From: Gamarada debralockiae
Taxonomy: Eukaryota > Ascomycota > Leotiomycetes > Helotiales > Hyphodiscaceae
NCBI GenBank assembly: GCA_002803225.1
Contig: NXFV01000826.1
Coordinates: 1-14,828 of the forward strand
Length of the DNA: 14,828 nt
Reading direction: 5' to 3'
Positions 7,695-14,828 of this stretch are shown piece by piece; the stretch's first letter is position 1, and each line of letters begins with the position of its first letter. Under the pieces are notes generated by a model that was not told where the DNA came from, made no database searches, and saw only the letters and a list, made by a program, of their open reading frames with translations. The position numbers and the translations under genes were made by a program.

Positions 7695-9608
7695 ATGGCG
7701 TCCTTACCGCAGAAACCGAAGTTGAGTCACGCGAAGAAGATATCGGTTGTGACTAGTCAATCCATCGAGACTGGAGATGGGAGACCTGCGGACAGGAGGA
7801 AGAGAGAAATGAGGAAGTTCGGAGGTGGGAGGATTTCTGGGGTTGAGTTGGATCCGAGACCCAGTGATGATGTGGACGATCCTTTGGTATGGCCATCCAC
7901 CAGTTCCTCCGCATTTAAGAATCCCACATGGAGTTCTCCTGCGATTGGTTGAACACTTACTGACGCGTGAAACAGAACTGGCCACGATGGAAGAAAGAGA
8001 CAGCTTACGGCACGCTACTGCTAACGACGGCCACAATCTGCGTTCTCAAAATTCTCTACGTGACGACGAATGCCGTCATAGCGACTGAATACGACAGTTC
8101 TTACATGGCAACCACAGCTTTCACGGGCATCCCATTCATTATTGCCGCGATCTCGTCTGTAGGAAGTACAATGCTTTCGCAAGTTATCGGCAAGAGGATT
8201 ATCTTTATTGTGTCAGGTTTCTTGATGTTGATTGGAGTGCTGTGGAATATGCACGTCCTTATGAGTTATGGATGGTTTATGGTCAGCAGGGTGATGCAGG
8301 CTGTGGGCTGGGGTGCGAGTGAGGGGTTGGTGTTGATTTCGATTCGAGATATATTCTTCGTAAGTGCTTCGCCTGGACTTGCAGAAAACTCGGCCAACGG
8401 TCACTAACAAACTACAGGTCCATGAACGAGGACTCCGAACCAGCATCTTGACTGCCGTCAGCCTGATGTCCACCTGGGGTTCGCCAATCTTAGGAGGATA
8501 CGTCTCCCAATCGACCGAATCGTTCCGAAATCAACTTATGATCCTCAACATCATCCAAGCTTTCGCAGTATTCTTCATGATTGTCTTCGTCCCCGAGACA
8601 TCATTCAATCGCTCGAAATCTTTCTCTCAGGAACCTAGCCCCGCGTCAGCTTTCGGGCCAACAACGATGATAACGACCGTCTCAGCAATCCCAACCTCGC
8701 CATTTAAAACTTATCTCAAATCTCTCCACCCTCTCAAATACTCTGCACGATTCTCCCTGCAAAACGCTTTGCAACCAGTCAGAGCTCTTAGTGCACCATC
8801 GGCGCTCTTGATATTCCTCCTTACCGGCCCAATGGTAGCATCTGCCTACGGAGTAGCGAACTCGCTCTCCCTCCTCTTCGCTTCAATGCCAATCTTCCTG
8901 TTCCCCTCTCGACTTGGCTTCATCTTCATCCTGCCTCTCGTATTTTCCTTAATCGTCTACATCCTAACATCATACACCTCCTACCTGCGTTATCGCCCTC
9001 CACACCATCTAAACCGATCCTCCAAGTCCGACCACTTGACTGCCGCCATTCCAGGGCTCTTGCTCGGAGTAGCAGGCTTACTAAGTTTCGGACTCTATGT
9101 CGAAGGCGAACTGAGCCCTAAAACCGTCGACGACGTGACAGTATTCTCTTTGGATACAACAGGCATGAACCTAAGTCTCAAAACAGTCTCCCTTCTCTTC
9201 GGAATGCTCGTTGCTGGGGCTACTTTGATCTCATTCGCTGCGTCCGCGCATCTCGCCTCATCCTCTATCCCAACATCTTCCGGTAACTCCAATCACGGCG
9301 AGACGCTTCTCCAGCCCTCGCATGCCGTGCTGCAAGATATCTTGATCGGGATATTTATTATTGGTTTCCCAAGCTGGGTCCAAGGCACTGAAGGCGCGAT
9401 GGAAAGCATCAAAGATACGGTTGTTGCGATCGCGGTGTTGCAGATTGTGCTAGCGAGTACGGTTGGTGCGGTTCTTGTTGTTAAGGGGGAGGGGATTCGT
9501 GCTGTTGATAGACGGGTTTTGGGGATTCGAGATGGTGGTGAAGGGAGTGCTGGAAATGGGATACGGTTGCAGAGGTGGAAGAGCGAGGGTAGCTTTTTTG
9601 AGGGCTGA
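7695..9608 (+). CDS. MFS transporter, 12-helix DHA1-like
   Basis: Proposed exons: 7695-7886, 7976-8359 and 8418-9608; introns of 89 and 58 bp, both phase 0, giving 588 aa. It starts with a hydrophilic tail of about 70 residues, followed by DDPLNWPRWKKE across the first splice; that DPLNWPxWKK motif is the fungal DHA1 (polyamine/drug antiporter) hallmark just before helix 1. Helix 4 has SRVMQAVGWGASEG (motif B-like), helix 5 SPILGGYVS (motif C-like), and helix 6 ends VPETSF. About 12 hydrophobic segments are visible, with a cytosolic loop of roughly 75 residues (about 250-325). The second half has no recognisable MFS motif and a long polar loop before helix 11, so the protein is divergent. ATG 7695 is preferred to the upstream TTG. 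The substrate is unknown. It is co-oriented with the peptidase but 850 bp away, with no sign of co-regulation. Confidence 0.88.
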
Positions 9609-10540
9609 TTTGGGCTTTGAAGTGTTTGGGTACGGTAAAGGAAATGGATTGGTGCTCTGAAATTTTGGGTTTGGTTGGTACTGGGTTTGGCGGGATAGGG
9701 GTAGACTTGGGTGGAGATATGGATGGCATGGAAGGAACAGCTGCGCTGTATGGACATTGAGGGCTAGATGATTTAATGAATGATACCAACGATTAAGATT
9801 CGGAAAACCTGCAAAGAGACTGTTGAATGCTTAGGGGAGTGCTCATATACATACATCATGTGCAGTGAGGCTTAGGGAGACTGCCCCCGAAAATTCCGAG
9901 GATGTCGCCAAGCAGCGCTAGAATTTAGGCGTACCGCTTTCACTTTAGAAATTAACAGACCTCCCATCTTTCCATTCACATATCTACAGCTGTGCTGAAG
10001 ATTTCTCGATATGACGCGATGTTTACCCGCTTCTCCTCTCCTTCCCTCTCCACTATCATACAGGAACTAGATTCAGAGCTGAGAACTAATGGGCAATGCG
10101 AATCATGTGAGTAATCTTGCCGAACCGAACATTTGGAACGACCAAATAACTTTCTGTGGAATCAAGTAATATATACGCCCGGGGAACAAGCTCCGCTTCT
10201 CTAAAGAGTATAAAACTCATTGCAGTGGGCCGCGACTTCGCGAGGTGGTTGTGCAACCAACTTTGCCTACAAACTCTCCGAGGCACGAGGTAAAAATAGG
10301 GGTTGAGGTTGTTAGAGCCACTGCAGATACGATACGGAGCTTGTTTTGCTGCCAATGCACTTGCGGGATGGGCTTCATGGTGCACTTCTCGCGGAGAGCT
10401 GTTACAGGACACATGATTGCTGCTGGCCCTCTATTATAGCATTTAAGGAGAATTATTAATTAGATAAAGAGCAACGAGATGCTTAAGCCATAATTTTGTA
10501 TCTTGACATTATAAAAAGTATTTTCTACGACGAGAACATC
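9609..10540. other. Gene-free stretch between convergent genes
   Basis: The transporter (plus) and the transcription factor (minus) converge here, so the stretch should hold two 3' ends. A TATA-like GTATAAAA is at 10208-10215, and two adjacent dyads lie at 10231-10242 and 10247-10258. Open frames on both strands at about 10086-10439 either lack an ATG or match no family. I see no supported gene, tRNA or transposon motif. Confidence 0.5.
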
Positions 10541-12208
10541 TTACCTCCATGCAACTGTTATAGAAAATGTTTCGACCTCTCCCTCCTTACTACCCTCTAC
10601 TCTCCTCACGCATTGCAACCTGGCGGTCTTCATCCTGGGATCGAACTCAATACAGGAAAGTCTCACCCTCTTTTCCTCCGGAATCTCCTCACTCCTATCT
10701 CCATCTCCAATCCGTCCTTTCTCCTCAAGTTCCATGATCCATTCTCCAACCTTTGCTATCTGTATACTGTCTAAGATCCCCTCCTTCCTTGGACTCGCCT
10801 TCAACAGCTCCAAAACTTCATTCCGAATCTGTCTATCTCGACACATTTTCAGCGTAAGATACAGTGCCGGCAGTACAGTTAGATTAAGACTAAATGTCTT
10901 CCGTCTCCGCTTCCGGCAGAGGTACTGGGACAATGAGATAATCTCACGGTACTCAGTGAGATAGGAATCGTAGGCACGTTCTTCCACGGCAATAAGACCG
11001 TGCATAACCAGCTGTATGGCTCTAGAGTTGATCTGCATCGTCACAGCGCCAGACTTAGATTTCTCTTCTGCAGATGACAAGATAGGTTTCAGGGCCGTCT
11101 GCCAGCGCGTAAGTTCGGCCGTGTATTTCGAGTGCTCTCTCATGAGCAAAGGAGGCACAGGATCTGAGGGGAATGTTCGATGAATGACAGCGCCTAGCTC
11201 TATATATATCCTGTCTCCAATAGCTGGATAGCCAGCCGAGGAGTTATCCGTGGGCACGCCTTTCGAGATCGCTGCTGCCGAGTAGATGAAATGGGAACAA
11301 CGGCGCATAATCAATATCCAGAACTGCTCTGCTTCATCCAGATTTGAAAAGCGTATGGGCATGGCGTTGAGTTTGCTTTCCCCGTATGTTTTACAGACTT
11401 GATGTGCTTCACTGGTGCGTGTGTCGAGGGCGACAATGATTTGGGAATCGATTCGGTAGAAGGCGTGGACGAGATCGTTTTCAATGATATGTGGGGCAGG
11501 TGATAACATCGGGTTTCCAGAGGTCCGGACGGTGGTAATGGTCTTTCTCTTCATCCAGCCCTGGAGCAACCGATATCCGCTTCGACCGTGCGAGATGGCG
11601 ATATCAAGGTTTCCTTGAAACGATTCGAAGCAGAACACTAGTAAACATCCGATGAGAGCATTTCTCAGATGTTCTTCACCACTAGAAAGTGTTGAACGCA
11701 TTCGTGTCACGGCCTGGCTATATTTCTGGAGAGCGTACTCGAGGTGGGACGCACTCTGGTAGTCGTTTAAACCCCCTGACGTTTTGATGAGAGCAGTCAG
11801 AGCTATGACAGCTTCAAGAATAAAGCGCTCCGAATGGCATCCTTGCAGTACTATTGTCTCCCAGACGGCGGAGCTCAGTATGTCGGATATCTCTAGCACT
11901 ACTTCATCACGAAAAGCAACAAAATATCCTTGCTCGGGTTGGCTTAGGAATTTAATTTCTGAGGACGGTTCGGAGTATAGAGTGGTGGCTTTGGAAGGAA
12001 GCAGGGGTCGAAAGGGTGTCGAAAAGTTAAGGCCTTTCTTTTGTCTCGGCTTGTTTCCGATGGTGTTGTTATAACCTTGACATTCGACCTCGAATTGTGC
12101 ACACCGGTCACATCCAGGCTTTCCTTCGTCGCACTTGACTCGTCGAGCTCTACATGTCATGCACCCGGTTCTCGATCTCTTAATTCCAGGTTTCTTCTTC
12201 CGCCCCAT
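10541..12208 (-). CDS. Zn2Cys6 (GAL4-type) fungal transcription factor
   Basis: A single uninterrupted 555-aa frame runs from ATG at 12208-12206 to TAA at 10543-10541. The N-terminus is basic (GRKKKPGIKRSRTG) and carries a perfect binuclear cluster: C16-x2-C19-x6-C26-x6-C33-x2-C36-x6-C43, with the RARRVKCDEGKPGC core. A short linker follows, then a long helical region without zinc fingers (about 90-470), as in the fungal-specific middle-homology domain. The C-terminus after about 490 is acidic then basic and may be the activation end. Such proteins bind CGG-type half sites and often control neighbouring metabolic genes. It is divergent from the O-methyltransferase across 378 bp, the common arrangement for a local regulator and its target, but that relation is inference. 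It is intronless, unlike all the other genes here. Confidence 0.92.
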   Translation of the reverse strand: MGRKKKPGIKRSRTGCMTCRARRVKCDEGKPGCDRCAQFEVECQGYNNTIGNKPRQKKGLNFSTPFRPLLPSKATTLYSEPSSEIKFLSQPEQGYFVAFRDEVVLEISDILSSAVWETIVLQGCHSERFILEAVIALTALIKTSGGLNDYQSASHLEYALQKYSQAVTRMRSTLSSGEEHLRNALIGCLLVFCFESFQGNLDIAISHGRSGYRLLQGWMKRKTITTVRTSGNPMLSPAPHIIENDLVHAFYRIDSQIIVALDTRTSEAHQVCKTYGESKLNAMPIRFSNLDEAEQFWILIMRRCSHFIYSAAAISKGVPTDNSSAGYPAIGDRIYIELGAVIHRTFPSDPVPPLLMREHSKYTAELTRWQTALKPILSSAEEKSKSGAVTMQINSRAIQLVMHGLIAVEERAYDSYLTEYREIISLSQYLCRKRRRKTFSLNLTVLPALYLTLKMCRDRQIRNEVLELLKASPRKEGILDSIQIAKVGEWIMELEEKGRIGDGDRSEEIPEEKRVRLSCIEFDPRMKTARLQCVRRVEGSKEGEVETFSITVAWR

Positions 12209-12586
12209 TTCTGGTATTTCTCGTGGCCGCTCTGTCGAATTTCAGGCAAATGCTGCTTCTAAGGGGTTGGATTTAGACGACGAACTGCGAAGGATATTCT
12301 CGAAGAGATCATCGACAGTAGCTCCTAGGTGCTTATCTACAGTAGCTTCGCCTGTCGTTTAAATTGAGCCAACCAGGAACAAAGCTGATGCGAGCCCTGC
12401 AGTCAGCATTTAGGGTGTACCTTCTCAGCCTCGCTTCTTTTAATTACATACCATAGATTGACCAATATATATAGACACCACTACTCTCACCAATCCGTCT
12501 ACTCTTAATGTAGGAGGACAATCCCAAGCTCTCTCAAGCATACTTCATTTGAACCTACCTGCAGCTTTACAAATCAGCTCAGCGCC
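12209..12586. promoter_or_regulatory. Shared divergent promoter of the regulator and O-methyltransferase
   Basis: On the methyltransferase side there is a TATA box, AATATATATAG, at about 12465-12474 (roughly 115 bp before its ATG), with CCAAT at 12462-12466 and at 12490-12494. Nearer the regulator there is a repeated 9-mer ACAGTAGCT at 12315-12323 and 12339-12347, start-to-start spacing 24 bp. This is framed by inverted CGACAG (12313-12318) and CTGTCG (12352-12357). The 24-bp spacing is about two helical turns, as expected of a regulator site, but which protein binds is not known. Confidence 0.5.
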
Positions 12587-14177
12587 ATGGGCATCTCTGA
12601 GAGCCCTGATATCTTCCACCCCTGCGTAGAAGAGGTCATGCCTCTTCTCCAGCAGGTCATAATAAAAGGGCTGACATTGAACCTCAACGAATCAAAATCC
12701 AGACAAGACCTTGCAGAAACAGCTCGCTCCCTCTTCCTCGCCTTGGAAACGCCAATAGAAGCAATGTTGAGAATGGGCTGGGCTGAAGTACGTTCCCACT
12801 CGGGTGTAAATATTATGCTCTGTAAGATGACCTCGATTTAGAAAACTATATTTCCTGCTGCTCGCATAGCAATGGATCTGAAAGTCTTTCAGAAGTTAGA
12901 TGAAGATGATGCGTCTCCTAAAAGCTGTCATGAGCTAGCAAAGATGACAGCATCTGACCCAGTGCTACTAGGTAATTTCTGAGATCTCATAAGTTTGCAT
13001 GCAAGCAACACTAATGAACATTTTTAACAGGTCGCCTCTTGAAGCATCTTGCTGCAGTATCGTTCATCAAAGAAACATGCTCAGATACTTATATCAATAC
13101 CAGGCTCTCGAAAGCAACTCTGAATCCTGTTTATGGAAGCGGAATTCCATTTGTGTCAGTTTTTACATCTCAACCCCTAATTCTTGACTTGTACCTTGGC
13201 ATGCGCCAAATTCTGTCTACCTGCATCGACAGCTCGGAACAATGAAAGGTAGTGATATACTGACAAAAGCATGACAGGGAAATGGCACTTTCTCCTGCCT
13301 ATAGTGCTCTTCCAAAATTCCTTGCGGACACAGAGTACAAGAATTGCTCTAATCCAATGGACTCAGCTTTTCAAGCTGCGCATCACACCTCGCTCCACAG
13401 TTTTGCGTGGTTCACTGAGACCTCAGGGATGTTGGTCAGTCAACCCTTTGAAGAATGATGCCCTTCCCCGGGTGATTTATAAGCTGCTGATTTCATAACC
13501 ACTAGGATCTCTTCAACAACTACATGGCAGGATACAGCAGGTCCCGCGCTCGCTGGATGGACCCGGGCTGCTTCCCGGTCCAAGAAATCTTGGGCACAAA
13601 TGCAAGTGAGGCAGAAGCGGCAGTATTGCTTGTCGACGTGGGCGGAGGAACAGGCCATGACCTCAAAGAGTTTTACAATCAGTTTTCCAAGCTTCCGGGG
13701 AGACTGGTTTTGCAAGATACGCCTGCTGTAGTTGATCGTTGCAAGGATTTGCCGGAGAAGATTGAGGTGATGGCTCATGACTTCTTTACAGAGCAGCCAG
13801 TCAAAGGTAAGATTACCGTTCCCCTCTCCAAACTGAGGAAAGAACAAATTCATGTAGCAACAGACGCAAGAGCATATTATCTCCACTCTGTCCTACACGA
13901 CTGGCCGGATTCCCAATGCCTAGACATTCTCAACAATCTCAAACCAGCGCTTAAAAGAGGATACAGCAAGATTCTGATTAACGAGAACGTAATCCCTGCG
14001 ACAAATGCACATTATACTGCAACAGGGCTCGATATCCTTATGATGTCAGTTTTTGCCTCTATGGAGAGGACAGAGGCGGCCTGGAAACAGTTGCTAAAGC
14101 AGGCGGGGTTGAAGATCCTGAATATTTGGACGTATGAAAGGGGGAGCGAGAGCGTGATTGAGGCTGAATTAGAGTGA
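12587..14177 (+). CDS. SAM-dependent O-methyltransferase (class I, OMT family 2)
   Basis: Proposed exons: 12587-12787, 12842-12971, 13031-13154, 13278-13434, 13506-13806 and 13858-14177. They join to 410 aa, the normal size for this fungal family. It transfers a methyl group from S-adenosylmethionine to a hydroxyl, usually of a phenolic secondary metabolite. The N-terminal helical dimerisation half includes ELAKMTASDPVLLGRLLKHL (helix-turn-helix-like). The SAM-binding motif I is LLVDVGGGTG (245-254). The catalytic-base motif is HSVLHDWPD, with H318 as base. NEN about 25 residues later and ERTEAAW near the C-terminus match the catalytic and structural positions of the family. Stops seen in unspliced frames all fall in introns, so the gene looks functional. 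The 51-bp last intron is a multiple of three and has no stop. The exact product cannot be told; sterigmatocystin- and aflatoxin-type OMTs are distant relatives. Confidence 0.9.
13807..13857 (+). other. Frame-preserving 51-bp intron in the O-methyltransferase
   Basis: Donor GTAAGA, branch-like AACTGAG, acceptor ATGTAG. Splicing gives PVKATDARAYYLHSVLHDW, matching family spacing. Retention would add 17 sense codons (GKITVPLSK...) without a stop, about 11 residues before the catalytic HDW motif. Splicing is strongly favoured by family length. Confidence 0.75.
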
Positions 14178-14331
14178 AGTCGTGCAATATATAGGAAGTT
14201 TGCAGCAGCGTGTCTGATATTAAGTAGGCAGGGCCTCCGCTCCTCTTATTACATCAAACTTCGTGTCTTTCGTAATCCTCTTACTTCTATGCTCATCTCT
14301 ATGCCCTAATTGCGACCTCGTAATTTAATTA
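14178..14331. other. 3' flank of the O-methyltransferase
   Basis: A short AT-rich flank between the methyltransferase stop and the transposon end. Nothing is recognisable besides a presumed transcript end. The TA at 14330-14331 directly before CAGTACGACC is a candidate target-site dinucleotide. Confidence 0.4.
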
Positions 14332-14828
14332 CAGTACGACCTCCATATAAGCATACTGTAGATAAGCATACCTGACCAATAAGCATCGAGTTCTTGGTCC
14401 CGTTTTTTTTAGGTGAGCCAATAAGCATACCTCGCTAGAAGCATATGCTTAGATAATTGGGGTCCCAATTTTGAGATCGCACCTAATTTTACCTTGATAT
14501 GCTTATAAATAAGTCATATGACATGAGATTAGTGATTGAGAGCCTGTATTTACAGGGACCTAGACCCTATAATTATAGTGACTGACAGCCTAAAACTAAG
14601 ATTTAATGAACATTCGATTGATTACTTGATTTTAGGGACTATAACGTCCGAGGACTTAAAATTACAGCGGCTGATAGGCTATGACCGCCTTAGGATTTTA
14701 AATCTTGGCAACCTTCACATAAGCACACCTCCCTTATAAGCATACGTTTCTGCGCCCCGATCGTATGTGTTGTTATGAGAACCCTAATACTAAGGTGCAT
14801 ATAGCGCTAGTCCAAAATAGGTTGCGAA
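14332..14828 (+). mobile_element. pogo/Fot-like (Tc1-mariner superfamily) transposon end, partial or decayed
   Basis: The segment begins TA|CAGTACGACCTCCATATAAGCATAC, the layout of pogo/Tigger/Fot inverted-repeat ends (CAGTnnnACCTCnnTATAACGAA...). Here the repeated core is ATAAGCATAC. Copies are at 14347-14356, 14362-14371, 14379-14386 (partial), 14421-14430, 14719-14728 (one mismatch) and 14736-14745, with an inverted TATGCTTAT at 14498-14506. No matching right end (GTATGCTTATATGGAGG...) is found before the window ends, and no transposase motif is visible. It could be the left end of an element continuing rightwards, a decayed one, or a non-autonomous derivative. A 67-codon frame at 14536-14739 is not recognisable as a transposase. 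Confidence 0.6.

Noticed and set aside
10086..10439. Minus-strand frame of 108 codons and overlapping plus-strand frame of 65 codons.
   Set aside because: The longer frame starts on GTG, the plus one also lacks an ATG, and neither resembles a known family; overlapping open frames on both strands suggest chance.
10630..10650. GTTCGATCCC-like tRNA B-box on the minus strand.
   Set aside because: It lies inside the transcription factor coding sequence (CIEFDPR) and has no matching A-box or cloverleaf arms.
12587..13505. The O-methyltransferase 5' half looked decayed, with several stops and short frames.
   Set aside because: Four introns with good boundaries give an in-frame protein matching the family order throughout.
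1076..14177. The whole window as one secondary-metabolite cluster (exporter, regulator, O-methyltransferase).
   Set aside because: There is no backbone enzyme, and a general peptidase and an unrelated transporter separate the exporter from the regulator/methyltransferase pair by about 9 kb.

Overview
This window is nuclear DNA from a filamentous ascomycete (Pezizomycotina). The evidence is short introns of about 50-140 bp with GTRNGT-type donors and CTRAC-like branch points, a fungal Zn2Cys6 regulator, and protein families typical of these fungi. A leotiomycete is my guess, but the sequence alone does not settle it. Reading frames broken in the raw DNA become five intact genes once introns are placed, each joined in frame.

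Layout, left to right: (1) 1-939 has no gene; 581-900 is a very AT-rich patch (about 21% GC over 601-900), like DNA decayed by repeat-induced point mutation (RIP). (2) 1076-3273, plus strand: a 7-exon, 14-helix drug:H+ antiporter (DHA2 type, 582 aa), with one GC-AG intron and a duplicated acidic N-terminus. (3) 3541-4043: a decayed Helitron Rep (replication-initiator) fragment with stops, a frameshift and lost HUH histidines. (4) 4486-6845, plus: an M3 zinc oligopeptidase of the saccharolysin/Prd1 type (701 aa, 4 exons). (5) 7695-9608, plus: a second, 12-helix MFS transporter (588 aa, 3 exons). (6) 9609-10540: a gene-free stretch between convergent genes. (7) 12208-10541, minus: an intronless Zn2Cys6 transcription factor (555 aa). 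(8) 12587-14177, plus: a class-I SAM-dependent O-methyltransferase (410 aa, 6 exons), divergent from the regulator across a 378-bp shared promoter. (9) 14332-14745 and probably beyond: a pogo/Fot-like transposon end carrying repeated ATAAGCATAC motifs.

How the genes relate: the peptidase is a general peptide-turnover enzyme. The regulator/O-methyltransferase pair looks like the edge of a specialised-metabolism locus that could continue to the right, but no backbone synthase lies in the window. The DHA2 exporter is of a type often found in such clusters, yet here it is about 9 kb from the methyltransferase with unrelated genes between, so a functional link is not shown. Transposon debris and AT-rich DNA lie beside both accessory ends (exporter and methyltransferase), while the peptidase and second transporter form a calmer middle. 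I found no tRNA, rRNA or CRISPR array, and nothing I can defend as a wholly new system; the best leads are in the findings.
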